The position numbers were made by a program, and so were the translations under genes. The notes under the pieces are model-generated. The model searched no databases. It saw only the letters and a list, made by a program, of their open reading frames with translations, and had not been told where the DNA came from. DNA of 61,677 bases, taken from contig MU859266.1 of NCBI GenBank assembly GCA_033297205.1, positions 1 through 61,677 of the forward strand, given 5' to 3'. Origin of the DNA: Pseudoneurospora amorphoporcata (Eukaryota; Ascomycota; Sordariomycetes; Sordariales; Sordariaceae). Positions 23,050-35,859 of this stretch are shown here, one piece after another; the first letter of the stretch is position 1; every line of letters begins with the position of its first letter.

Positions 23050-26000
23050 GGAAAGAGCGAGCGGGAACGAATCCTACCCTCCTACAGCCGGCCAACAGAA
23101 CCCAGGAGCATCGGCTCTACCTACATGACCCGTGTGGAGGCCTCACAGTGGTGTGATTGTGATTCTTGGCCTGTTTCCGTGGTGTTTGCAGCAGTTCGCA
23201 CGCGAACGAGCCGGCCTCGGATATCACCTACCACTCTGCCATGAACACCCTTTCACGGCAAGGTTCACGAGCCAAGCCAAGTTTTCTTGGACGCCAGCCT
23301 AGCTACTATTATCGGCTCACCAAAGGAGGCCTGACTGATTCAAAAACGCAAATTGGCAGCACACCGCCTCGACTCGCTCGACAGGATGGTTGGTGGTGTT
23401 GTCAGGCTGATAAGTTTTTGCCGAACTGCGCCTCTGCCATAGCCAAACTTCCAGAATCGCCGGGCTTGCTGAGCAAAGGTGATGGAATGGGCCTGCAGCA
23501 GATCGGTAAACGTTCCCAGCCGCTGCCTTGCTTCTCAATGTCACCAAATCATCGCGCGATCACACCTGTTTGGACATCACCCAAGAAAGAATCACGCTCA
23601 AGGAATTTGGAAAATGGATGGAAACCACCCTAGACGGACGGACGTGGACGTGGTTACGTTAGGCAAGCGATACCCGGCGGTACATATTTCATTCCAAGTT
23701 TTTTTGTTGATACACTAGATGCGACGGAAGTTTCTCATTGCGCGGATCAATGCAGCACTGTCAGATGCCACGATATAGACAAGGATAGTGGTATGCATTT
23801 ACACTATAGTCTAGAGAGACGTTGGTTCGGTTGATCAAGGCGTTCGTTTGGGGCTAGTGAAAAGATCTTCGTTGTGATTTTCAGAGTTGCAGACACATTT
23901 CACAAAAACGCCAATGGTGATTTTACCATCGCCGACACAATGAAGGAACCACGCACACTCTGGGCCTTTTCGGTCTCGTTCTTGCGAGTTGCGGGGAGTT
24001 GTGCCTTCTTCACTTTCGCGTTTCTTGTTTGTGTAGCAACCCCAGGAAGGAAGGAGGCTTCCATCCATCATGGTCCAGCGAGCATCGAGCCTTCCATTCC
24101 CCGCCCCGCTGTGCCGCCGTCCGGCGTCGCCGTGATTGCCGGCCCCGCTTTTTCTCCCTTCTTGACGTCCATCTTTCCAAGTCCAACGGTCATTGATTTC
24201 ATATGTTCATCTGTCGCTTCCATTTCTTCCCTTGTCACATTTTCCTTTGGACAAATGCCTCATGGTCTTTTTTTTTCGGGGAGTTCTCGTTGTCCGTCAC
24301 ACCAATGAAGAAGCATTCGGTTATGCCTCGTGCTTTTTCGCGATGACATCTTTGATCAGCACTTGCAAGCACTTGGTGAGCTACTTCTTGGGTTATTGAA
24401 GAGGCAGCCCATAATGAAGGGTGAAAATAGCAACCAATACGACGGTGGGATAGAAGCATTCAATGTTTCCATCCTCGCCAAATTCATTGTACCACCTTTT
24501 TCAAATGCTGGTTAGACTTTTCCATTCTCCAAACTTTCATCAACAACCAACCGCGACTCTCAAAATGCAGTTGCATCTCGGATTCTCGGGAGATATCGGG
24601 ACAGGCCTGCCCCATTCATTCATGTCACACCCATTTGGAACGGCAAGCCCATCCAGAGATTCCATGCAGTCGTAACTCGGGTTGTTCTGGGCTTCTGGGC
24701 TTCTGGGCGCTGTCGCTCTTGCTGAAGTTGCTGGTGGAAAGCTCCCTCCTGCGCTTTCATTGGCTGGGCTGTACAGAAAATCCACCTTCCCCCGCTCTTG
24801 CTGTCATAGAAAGCACCCCTGTAAACGCCCATTTCTTGGCTGCACCTGACTGAACCGCCAAGACCTTGAATTCTCAATCGAAAAAGAAGTGAACGGGAAA
24901 CAACTTCCATCCATCCTTTTTTGCACATTGCGACGTCCACTTGCATGTACCTTACCTATCGCGAATTCCACCTGCTCTTCGAAGCCATTTTCAATCCCAT
25001 CTGACCGAAATTCTCGCATCCATTACTTCTCAACATTTGATCGTCACGGTCAGCTAGCTTACATACAACACTAGAAGTACATAGTACACTACTATAACCT
25101 GGTCCGTAAGCGCCGTCGCTCCTTCTCAAGTTCTGCCGATCAACGGATTGAAGCGAGTCTCCGACCCAACTTCTAGTTGTTTAGTCTTCGGGCATCAGCC
25201 CGTTCACTCAGGCGGCACGTTTCCGAAGCTGTCGATCCTACTGGACACCCTTGTGGTACCGCCATGGATTTCGCCGGCCGGATAAGCTTTTGGAAAATTG
25301 TCCATAGGATGACTCCCGGTCTGCCGGGCCCGGAGTACAATGGAAATCGACAACAAGGTTGAAATGGAAGTCAACGATGGCAAAGAGTTTGCTATGTCAT
25401 ATGCTCACTACCAAAACGCAAACGCGCTTCTTGTACCATGTAAAGATGTCATGAACACATGCTATGCTATACTCGCTCTTCCTGCCCTATTACCCCGTGA
25501 CCGGAGTCCGGAGATTTTATTATAGAGGTGTTGTTGAACAAGTGGGATGCCGTGTTCGTAGCCTTCTTCCTGCCGTCTTTCTTCGGGTCTGTCAACCAAG
25601 CACCGGGCAGAAGGGTTTGTCGAGAGTCCAATATGAGATGATCAATCGTCTTCTTTTTCGGGATCCTTCTTCTTGCCATGTGCTGTGCGCTAGGGATGTT
25701 GTGGATGTTGAGAATGGATGGGTTGCGAAACAACCGCATCCCCGTTGGTGTCGTTGATGCTTGGTCGCATCGCACCGCATTCGGCGAAAAACCCATCCCA
25801 TCGCAGCCCATCGCTTGCCAGGTCGGAAATTGGGAAGCATGCAATGCGCCTCTGGAGTGTCTGACTATCAAACCGCCTGCCGGATCGACGGCGTCTTACA
25901 GCCGGCTGCTGGGCCGATTCCCTGTCTTTGGTCTGAACTAATTTTGGTGGGTTGTGGTATTGGCGTGAAATATCTCATCAGTCTTGGATTTCAGAGGCAG

Positions 26001-29000
26001 TTTGATAGGTATATTCGCGTCAATGCGAAGGGCGAGGGCATGGTAAGATTGGCTTCAGTTTCTTCCCTTTTGATACTCCAGTTTTCAGACAACTCCAGCT
26101 TCCAGTGTCTGTAAATGTACAGGTGCTGTCCTCCATGTCCTCCCCAGCTCTGCACTAGAGCTATTCTGGCTTAGGCTCAGGGATTACCCGATCCCCAGTC
26201 TGTTACGCCTGGTCTTACGCCTGGAACAAGATACCAGCCTTGCGGATATCTGTACACCACATTTCATGGTCACAGGAAAACGGCTTTCAACCACCCTACA
26301 TGGCGAGTCAAGAGGTACAGAGGTAATATGAGTGCCTATGGGAACTGTAAGTTTGACACTATACTCCAGATAAACACGCCTACCGCATCCAAGACTTTCG
26401 GTTCCACGATCGGGAGGCCGCAGGTGGTGGGCGCCAAGGACGAATGATGCGGAGGTCGTAAAGATGGTGATTCTGGGGTTGTTTCCTGATCGAAACCGAC
26501 AGGCAATCTGCACTCAGCGTGGTAGTTACACCTCTGCCGGCGGAAGCCGATCAGTGTGGTACCGCAAGGCTACAGGAACCCAGGATTTTAGGCCGGCGTA
26601 ATCGCTGGTCTTCTGTAAGGCGCCAACTTCTGCTACACATTTGCACTAACAGGAAGTTCACATGAATTAACCGTTTTCACCCGGTACCTACCTTAGAAAT
26701 CCGGTGTCAACCGCGAACTGAATTCCTATACCTTGCGTACCCCTACCTTACCTTTCGCGGTGCTGACCAGTGTCATTACCTCCAACGTCTACACATGCAA
26801 ACTTTCTCATAGTGCTGATCTCGGCACTAAACATATTCCACATGGATGTCACTCGATGGACGTTTGCGGACGAGGCTCTTGGAGCCAAGCACATCACGTC
26901 GATTATCACATTAGCGCCGGCTGAGGAGTTTGTTGGACGACAAGCTCAGAACCTTGATGGGCTTCCTTAACCTTGCTCCTTCGCCAACAGGCTGCGGACT
27001 TTGTGGAAATCACGAGCCTCTTGATGACTAACATGTTGCTACACCGAAGTTTGCCTTTTGGGTAAGGCCAAGCCCTACTTCCTGAACAGCTGTTCCAGAC
27101 ATGTGGCCTCTTGGAAACTGCGTACCTAACGAGAAGATGGATTACGTGATAGGATATCAGGAAAGAGGATGGTGGTTGCAAAGTGATGGTGGTGTTGGTG
27201 ACACAAAGCAAGCCCCAGATCGGGCTTGGTTGCTGACCACTTAATTCCAGAAAACGTGGGTACCTCTACAACCGTCTTCAAGAAAAAGAACAGAGATAGA
27301 GGTAAGCAAGCACGTTTGACACCTTTGCAATCTCGAGTCTCACCAAAAGTCGAGACATCAAATCGGGAGGATCGCACGGGAACGTCATGCTCATGTCAAA
27401 TGGGAGCTGCAGTCCGTCCTGCATCTTGAGGTCAAGTCAGACCGTCAGATAGAAAGATACCTTAAGGTAGCGAGTAAGATTAAAGCTTCTGGTAGATGGC
27501 GGGAGCCAAAGGATAGGAAGAAGTGAAGTTCCATTTCGAGACAGGATGAAGTTGTCAAAAAAGACCATGGGGCATGTCACTTTACTCCGGACCCCAAACC
27601 CTTGTCAGCCTGCGGCCCCTCACCTGGGTGCTTCACGGCCACAGTGCGTCCATCACGATTCCAACGTGATCCTTGTCATCAACAGGGGAATTTCAACTTG
27701 TTTCTCTGGAAAACGCCCTTCCTTCTTGGCCCTCTTCAAGTCATCATCAAGATGACAGGCCGGCCACAGGACATCTAGAGGTACATAGGAGCGGCTGGGC
27801 ACAAGGCAGGCATACGTACGCCGGTCATATTACAGAGTCTGTATCAAAGATAGGTATGTACAAGGCAGGAGTCCTAAGAACAATAAGGCAAACAGGGCCT
27901 GTGACAATTCTACTACCCCAAGCGAATATTGCTTGGCCGTGACCCAGCCATTCACGGTTCGGAGGATTGAAAATTGCATGTTCAAGATCTTCTTCGGTTG
28001 ACGGGAGTCACGGGACCCACACCATTTCTTTCCCTTCGCGCAAAGTGTTGAGGTACCGGAAAAGAGGCCGCGTTCTGCTTTTCGACTAGGATTTGTCTGG
28101 CGAAGCCCATTCTCGGCGTGGCTTGTGAGGTGTTTCTGTTTGGTATCCCCGGCCCATATGGCCCCGCCTTCCCGTCGACGTCCGCGATCGAATCGAGCGA
28201 TCCGCTGCCCAAAATAAAAATCACCGAAGCCCCTCCACTCTTCCATGTGTTTCGTGGTTTCTTTCTGGAGTCCTCACATCCCCATTCATCATCTGAGCAA
28301 ACTGATCATCCATAATATACACCATTCTGGCGTCGTTGATTCTTTCCCACAATACTTGAAACTCCCTCAGTCTGCTTCGCTCTCATCAGCATTGAGCGTG
28401 ACCATCACCGGATGAAAAGGCCCTCCATCACTCGAGATCAAAGCCATAGTCCTTGCCCTTCGAGTAAGTGAGCTCTCCCTGTTTTCTCTAGTACACATGT
28501 CCCGTTGACGTGACCGTGCCGCGTCTGAGCCTGGAAACTACCACGCTGTCGACATGGAGCCGGTCTTGCCTTTCTGTTCACTGTGAGTACTGTGGGCGTA
28601 ATGGGAATGGAGATGGGCCGTCGGCGGGATGGCAGAGGTCAGTTTCTTTGTGCATTAGCACCGGAAGCTAGCTCGCTGTCGGGTTACGTCAGTGTCGGTT
28701 AATGCAGTCTTTTCAGGCTGGGCTCCACTACAACGCCGCCGGGCTGCTTCAAGTTCCTCAGCACCACATTCGTCATTGTCCTGTTCGTCTACCCGGCTCG
28801 TCCAGTCGACGGCCGTCTACGAGCAGCTATCTCGATCTCTTTTTGGGCAGCTTCACCTAACTGCCCCGCTGCATGTGTCTGGGCAGCAGATGTCAAGGAA
28901 GTGCATGCAATTGGGCTGACACTCGATAAATAAAACAGTTTCCTTTCTTCTTCCCTCCAAAAACAAGACTCTCACGTCTTTGATCTCTCAGTCCATTACA

Positions 29001-29585
29001 TCCAGTAGAGACCCAAGAATAATCGCGCCTTCCAACCCAAGCGCTACTTTCGAAACTAAGGTATGCTGCCTACCCTGCCCCGTGACCCCGTGGTCTTGGT
29101 CATGCTCGACCACTAGCTTCTCCCATGTGTTCTTTGGTCACTTTTTTTTTTTTTTTTTTCCCTTTTCACATTCCAAATGAAATTCTTCCTTCTTCCCTCA
29201 TAACTAACCTAGAGTCCCCTCCCAAGGCGGAAGCTCGACCACCTCCAACCTTCTCAACTTCTGCCGAGTCCCGTATACTTGACTCGTGCTACCTTAGGTA
29301 CGCACGTCCATTGTCTGCACCGCCATCTCGTCTTGTTTTCTTCCGACATTGAACGCCCGGCTCCTGCACCCAAGAGATCCTGACGCGACCTAAAAGTCCC
29401 GATACAACCCTTGACGCCCTCGAGCTCGGCGACGCGTCACTGCCATATCTGATGAGCACGACAGACGCCCGATAACAGACATTTCAGTCGCCATCATCTC
29501 CATCACGTCTATATACCATTCAGCAGATTCTACAGTCTTTTCAAGTTTCAATCCATCAGCCTGTCACCATTAACAGCCGCCCACC
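23050..29585. other. 6.5 kb gene-poor stretch before the trehalose subunit gene
   Basis: I found no gene that I can support. Frames reach ~155 codons (23166-23633, 23874-24308, 27830-28246 minus) but show no domain, no plausible splice partners and no codon pattern like the neighbours. The right end (28930-29585) is strongly pyrimidine-rich with an 18-T run near 29141-29158, as in long fungal leaders, and contains a CCCCT stress-element-like site near 29216. Unannotated non-coding RNA is possible but not visible. Confidence 0.5.
29452..29475 (+). promoter_or_regulatory. Possible uORF in the trehalose-subunit leader
   Basis: ATG followed by six codons and TAA, closing 110 bp before the main ATG at 29586. 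If transcription starts upstream, scanning ribosomes would meet it first. Another short one begins at 29177. Transcript start is unknown. Confidence 0.35.
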
Positions 29586-32544
29586 ATGACTGTTTTTATT
29601 GCCTCGCTGTAAGCTCTCACCACTTTGAACGTTTCATCAACCGTGCGTTTGCATTGCAATTCTGCACCAGGCTACCTTGTCCGAGTCTCCCACCCCTTTC
29701 AGATGGGTGGGTCCTAACAATGAATTGTCGGGCATGAGGTCATGGATGCAGTTACTGACTTGACGGAAATTCTGACAGCCTTCTCCCGAAAACCATTCAT
29801 TTCAACCTCCCTGGTGCCCGGCCAAGAGGCGCTTCATCGGCGCAAAAGAAGGCCAGCAAGCCGAAGAACCCCTCTCCCAATACTCCTCCTAGCCTGTTCC
29901 AGCCGGCTCCCAACCATATCACTCCTCCTCACACGCCGACAGAAGACCGCAAGCACAATGACCCTTGGGCCAACGAGGATGGATTCAAGGTGCAAATTCC
30001 TCAAACGCCCTTCTCTCCTGGCAATCGTGCTCCAATCGATCGAAGCTCTCCAACATGGGGCGGCCGGGCGGACCAGCCCATGTCCCGGGCGAATTCGCCG
30101 CCGCCGTCTTCGTTGATCGACAGCAGCCGTGCCCTGAACAAGAAGGCCAGAGAGATGGGTCGCCAAGGCATTACGCAGCCACAGAGCCTCGTCCGCAGTG
30201 AGAGCCACGATCGCGTATTCGCGCATGCAGACTGGAAGGTGGTTAGCGCCGACCAGGGTAACGGTGGCTTGCGCAACGCCGCCGAGGCAGCTGCCAGGGA
30301 TGGCAAGCTTGGAGACTACACCTGGGTTGGAACACTGGGCATGCCCGTCGACGCTCTTATGGGCACTCAGCAACTTCAAGACATTGAGGACAAGCTTGCT
30401 AACGAGCACGACATGCTGACTGTTTTGTGTTCCGATAAGGACTTTGACGGTCATTACTCGCACTTCTGCAAGCAGATTCTGTGGCCTGTCTTCCACTACC
30501 AGATTCCCGACAATCCCAAGAGCAAGGCGTACGAGGATCACTCGTGGAAGTACTACGTCACCGTCAACCAGGCCTTTGCCGACAAGATTGTTAAGAACTG
30601 GAAAAAGGGCGACACGGTCTGGATCCACGATTACCACCTCCTCTTGGTGCCCGGAATGATTAGGAAGAAGATTCCCGAGGCCAAGATTGGGTTTTTCCTC
30701 CACGTCGCCTTCCCTTCCTCAGAAGTCTTCAGATGTCTGGCCGTCCGCAAGGAGTTGCTTGAGGGCATGCTCGGCGCCAACCTTATCGGATTCCAGATTA
30801 AAGAGTACGCCAGACATTTCCTGCAGACCTGCAGCCGGATTCTGAGCGTCGAAGCCACCCCGGATGGTCTTCAGCTCGAGGACCGTTTTGTCGACGTCAT
30901 CAACTGCCCGATCGGTATTGACCCTGTTAGTCTCAGCAAGCACCGTGAAGAGAGCGAAGTTAAGCGCTGGCTCGACATCATGCGCGAACGCTACGCGGGC
31001 AAGAAGCTCATTGTGGCACGCGACAAGCTCGACCACGTCCGTGGCGTACGTCAAAAGCTCCTCTCATTCGAGATGTTTCTTAATATGAACCCTGAGTGGA
31101 GGGACAAGGTCGTGCTCATTCAGGTTGCCCTTTCAACTAGCGAGAAGAGCGAATTGGATGCCACTGTTAGTGACATTGTAACTCGCGTCAACTCGTCCTG
31201 GGCCAACTTGGCCTACCAGCCTGTCGTCTATCTCAAGCAGGACATCGACTATCCGCAGTACCTTGCGCTGTTGAGCATCGCCGATGCTCTAATGATCACC
31301 AGCCAACGTGAAGGCATGAACCTCACATCCCACGAATACCTTTTCTGCCAGGACGGCAAGTTCAGCGAGAAGAAGCACGGCTCACTGATCCTCTCCGAGT
31401 TCACGGGTACTTCCTCGTTGTTTAATGGAAACGAGTTGTCTGTGAACCCTTGGGACTACAGGGCCTGTGCAGATGCTATCAAGAAGGCCCTCGAGATGGA
31501 GGGCGAGGAGAGGGAGCGCCGCTGGAAAAGCCTTTACAAAGCCATCAACGTTCACACCGGCTCGCACTGGTTCTCAGAGTTCATGCTTCGTCTGGATAAG
31601 GTCTACGAGGAGCAACACAGCCGCGACCAAACCGTAGTACCTCGGCTCTCGATGACCACGTTGTTGCAACAATACAAGCGCACTGAACGTCGCCTCTTCA
31701 TCCTTGACTTCGAGGGAACCCTTGTCAGCTGGGGACCCGTCAATCAAATCATCCCGGTCAGCCCTCAACGCACCCTTGATGTTCTGAACGACCTTCTTCT
31801 CGATGAGCGTAACACTATTTATGTTATGTCTGGTAGACGTCCGGAGGAGCTTGACCGTATTTTCCGCCGCGTTCCCAACCTCGGCTTGATTGCCGAAAGC
31901 GGTTGCTACCTCAAGGATTGCGGAAGCGACAGCTGGACCGAAATGGCTGATTCCGACAAGATCCGCTCTTGGAAGAGTTCACTCCAGGACATCATGACCT
32001 ACTACTTGGAGCGCACGCCGGGAGCGGCGATTGAGGAACGTCGTTGCTCCTTGGTGTTCCACTATAAGTCCGCGGACGATTACGAAATGGCTGCTACCCA
32101 GGCTTCCGACCTTGCTAGTCACATCAACGACGCCTGCGAAGAGCAGCGTGTGCACGCTATTCCCATGGACGGTTGCGTGCTTGTTGAGCCCATTGATTGG
32201 ACCAAGAGCACCGCGGCTGAGAGGATCTTCAATGATTTGCGGAAGCGCATGGGACCCGATGAGAAGCACAAATCACCGGTTGACTTCCTCATGGTTGTTG
32301 GCGACGGTCGTGACGATGAGAAGGTCTTCAAGTGGGCCAACCAGATGGCCACGGACGACACAGTCAAGGTACAGGAGGTGGTGACTGTCAGCCTTGGCAA
32401 TAGAGCCACTGAGGCTAAGGCGACGTTGACCCAGGGCGTTAGTGGTAAGCAGATGTCTTCTCTTTTCTTCGGTTGATATTCCACTCACTAACTTGATTTG
32501 TAGGCGTCCTTACAGCACTCCAGAAGCTGTCGCAAGTCGTGTAA
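29586..32544 (+). CDS. Trehalose synthase complex regulatory subunit (Tps3/Tsl1-like)
   Basis: Large non-catalytic subunit of the cytosolic complex that makes trehalose from UDP-glucose and glucose-6-phosphate. Exons are 29586-29608, 29779-32444 and 32504-32544, with introns of 170 and 59 bp; 909 aa. The 23-nt first exon encodes MTVFIASL, giving the family's N-terminus. After a Pro/Ser-rich ~110-residue leader comes a glycosyltransferase-20 domain (WVGTLGMPVD, IHDYHLLLVPGMIR, SQREGMNLTSHEYL). In it the catalytic R...K pair reads K...R (DKLDHVR). A HAD phosphatase domain follows (LDFEGTL, MSGRRPEEL, VGDGRDDEKVF). Motif I has Glu in place of the second Asp, and the GDD of the last motif is GDG. 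Both sites therefore look inactive, as in yeast Tps3/Tsl1, which tether and stabilise Tps1/Tps2. Confidence 0.88.
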
Positions 32545-33977
32545 GCAGTAGCCGGGCTTCTCTTCGAGGCCACATTTACCGACTCAATGACATATAGGGT
32601 TCCCGCCGAGCATCAGCGTCGGAGAAGTTCTATATCTATTCCACCTTCAACCAACATGTGAGCAATCCGGGCGTTGCTTGTTTGCTTTGCTGCAGCATCC
32701 CCTTTTTGCGTGGCGTTTTGCGTTGGAGTTTTTGGCATTTGCACTGCGAGCCCCTTCCAGCATGGAGGGTGCCTCTGCTTTGCCTTTTCACCTTTATGAT
32801 TTGTTCTCTTTTCTTTTCATTCTCGACAATGTCTGTTACTGCACCACACAGAAGTGCATCGATATGCCCAGCGATCTGCGATCACCAAGCACTGCATGGC
32901 AATATCTGAAAGCTAAGGGAACTCGTTTAGCAACAGCTAGGATACGGTCTTGACGAACAGTACAAAGGGCGGCGGTGTACATGATGGTGCTTCATTATTT
33001 AACTTTTACGGCAACAATGACGCGTGATATGGAAGGTATGGGATTATGGGAAACGGAAAATGGGGCGCATCATGATCATTTTTACACTGCACCACAAGGT
33101 AGTATATATATAGAATAAGGTAGCTAGGCGTTCGCCGGCAAGTTTCATCAGTTTCTCTTTAAACGTCTTCTCATCTTGACGGGCAATTGAAACACTGCGA
33201 CGTCCCTCAAAGTTGAATGCAAACACATCGACCAAATTCTGGTCAGCGTAATGTCGTACATGTCACGAAGGGCAAGTCTTAATGAGATGATGTATGAACA
33301 AGCGTAACGGGTATCGTACTATACACTACACGTTAACTCCTGTCCTGAAGGCCTCCCGCCATGGACCCACTAGGGTTCATGGCTCGAGTCCCATAAAGGC
33401 CAGTCTCCCGAGCGCACATTTTGCACTTCTCCCTTTCTCCTTCGTGCAATTACGCATATCTCATATCTACACCCAACCTTTCGCCCTCTGCCCGTGATAC
33501 CTAGTGGGCTTGCTTAGTGCGGGGTAGGTAAGAAGAAATGGCGGGGCGAGCTGTGTGTCATCAACTCAACCCCTGTCAGCCTGCCGGCAACGACATCGGC
33601 GTCCACAATGCGTCTCGGCCGTATATCAGAGGGCTGCAGGACCCTTGCCTTTCTTTGCCTTTTCTTTTCGTGACTTAAACACTGAACTTGTGATTGCAAA
33701 GTGTCAACTGACGGTATAGGTAAGTGATACCTTACCTTATGCTTCCCCGAGTTTTATATTCTTGCGCTTCGTTTATTGAGGGGATAATCCCTGGTATTGT
33801 CCGTGTTGCACAAGACTTGTACTTTTTCTTAGATCTCGTTCCCGGATCTTCCGCCATTCCTTTTTTTCTTCTGCCTGCAACCTTGCAGAAGCTGATCGAG
33901 AATCATCACCAGAATTTCAGAGCTCTTCACGAGAACAGCCAACATCAAGGCACAACCAATACAACAATATCCGCACC
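32545..33977. other. Intergenic, trehalose subunit to aminotransferase
   Basis: 1.4 kb without a recognised gene. Includes a 3' UTR and a pyrimidine-rich promoter/leader. No LEU3-type CCGGNNCCGG site was found by eye. Confidence 0.5.
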
Positions 33978-35859
33978 ATGGCACAATTCCCTCCTCCTCC
34001 GGTCACCTCGATTGACTGGTCCAACGTCGGCTTCAGAGTCCGCGAAGGTGGGTAATATCTACGTCGGGACCCGAGTCCCTGCATTTTCCCTGGCCAGTCC
34101 CTCTTTACACATTATGTCCATGGGTTGGACGAGCAGATACAATCACACCAATACTCATTAGGACTAGACACGTCCGTACAACCTTGGCCGTTCAGAAGAG
34201 GGAACGGACGAGTCCAGTCCTGATGTGTATCCCGAACTACGCGTAACACTGCAACTCGGAAGTAGCCAGCTAACGTTTCCTTCACATGACAGTAAACGGC
34301 CACATCGAATCCTCCTACTCGGTCAAAACTGGCAAATGGTCCCCCATCCGCTTCGTCACGGACCCCTACATCCGCATGCACGGCATGGCCCCTGCCCTCA
34401 ACTACGGTCAACAAGCCTACGAAGGTCTCAAGGCTTTCCGTCTCCCCGGCAACGACTCCATCGCCGTCTTCCGCGCCGACAAGAACGCCAAGCGCATGCA
34501 GCACAGCGCCGAGTTCATCAGCATCCCGCCCGTGCCCGTCGACCTCTTTGTCGACGCCGTCAAGGCTGCTGTTGCCCTCAACGCGGAGTTCGTCCCGCCC
34601 CATGAGACCGGCGCGGCGCTGTACATCCGTCCCCAGATCTTCGGTAGCTCTGCCCAGCTTGGCTTGAGCGCGCCTGAGGAGTATCTTTTCTCGGTATTCG
34701 TCATCCCGACGGGTGTGTATCACGGCACGCACCCCGTCAAGGCCCTGATCTTGGAGGACTTCGACCGTGCCGCGCCTAATGGTACTGGCAGTGCCAAGGT
34801 TGGCGGCAACTATGCCCCTGTGTTGCGGTGGAGTGATAAGGCACGCAAGGAGGGGTATGATATTACCCTCCACTTGGATAGCGCGAGACACGAGGATATC
34901 GATGAGTTCAGTACCAGTGGCTTCATTGGTGTGATTCGTGGCGAGGGAGTCGCGCAGGATAATGTTACTGTTGTTGTTCCGAGCAGCAAGGCTGTGATCG
35001 ATAGCGTCACGAGCGATAGCATCCAGGAGATTGCTAGGAGCTTTGGGTGGAAGGTCGAGAAGAGACCGGTAAGTGATTCTCCTGCTTTCTGTTTCTTCTG
35101 TTGTCGTCTCCACGGTTTTCGGGTTGGTGTTGGGTGATCACAGCATGGTGCCAAGATCAGATCGGGGGCCTGAGAGTGGTGGGAGCATCGATGAAAAGGT
35201 CCGAGCCGGAAGTGCGTGTGACGGAGGGCATCATCTACCTAGGTCTGGCTCTTGGACGACCTATGGATGCTACCGGCATATCATACTACCTACCTACCTA
35301 CCTATCCCCTTCACCGGAGCACGACTGCCGAACAGAAGGAGTGTTCCACAACAGTCGGAGATAAATTTCTCTCCAGGCCCACGGATCTCAAGCGAGTGTC
35401 TGGATCGCAGTGTAGGTAGGTTATCAGTCGCTAACACCCTGTTTTACCACCCCAATACAGATCAAGTACTCGGAACTCCCCTCCTTCTCCGAAGTTATGG
35501 CCGCCGGAACCGCCGCCGCTCTCGTGCCTATTCGCTCCATCACCAGACGCGTCAAGCCGTCATCTTCCCACTCCCTGGCTTCCTCCGATGCTACCAAGGA
35601 AAACGCTCGCGTCTCCTTCAACAAGGACGCCGAGGAGGAGACTGTCACTTACCTCGACGAGAGCGTGGAGGATGCCGGCGACATCTGCCTGAAGCTGCTC
35701 TCCCAGCTTAAGGGTATCCAGCTGGGCAAGGTCGAGGATAAGTTGGGCTGGCGCTTTGTGGTCACGGAGGAGGATGGAAAGAAGGCGGAGGGCTCGGAGA
35801 AGGCCCGTGCTAGTGAGGGTAAAGGCACGGAGGCCCAGACCGTTGACCAGATGGATTAG
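33978..35859 (+). CDS. Branched-chain amino acid aminotransferase (class IV, PLP)
   Basis: Reversible transamination of Leu, Ile and Val with 2-oxoglutarate; last step of synthesis or first of breakdown. Exons are 33978-34047, 34293-35068 and 35461-35859; 414 aa. The introns are 245 bp and an unusually long 392 bp. Fold-IV features: NYGQQAYEGLKAFR, VFRADKNAKRM, GAALYIRPQIFGS, the PLP lysine at residue 192 in GSAKVGGNYAP, and the late motif EVMAAGTAAALVPI. There is no clear mitochondrial presequence (MAQFPPPPVTSIDW), suggesting a cytosolic isoform or a short signal. Fungi usually carry paralogues, some in secondary-metabolite clusters, but nothing of that kind surrounds it here. Confidence 0.9.

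Noticed and set aside
23166..28246. Several reading frames of 130-155 codons between Notchless and the trehalose subunit gene
   Set aside because: No domain, no splice partners, random-looking composition, and overlapping alternatives on both strands.
33360..33400. tRNA T-arm-like GGCTCGAGTCCC
   Set aside because: Loop length and the TTC core are wrong, and no anticodon arm or A box is visible upstream.
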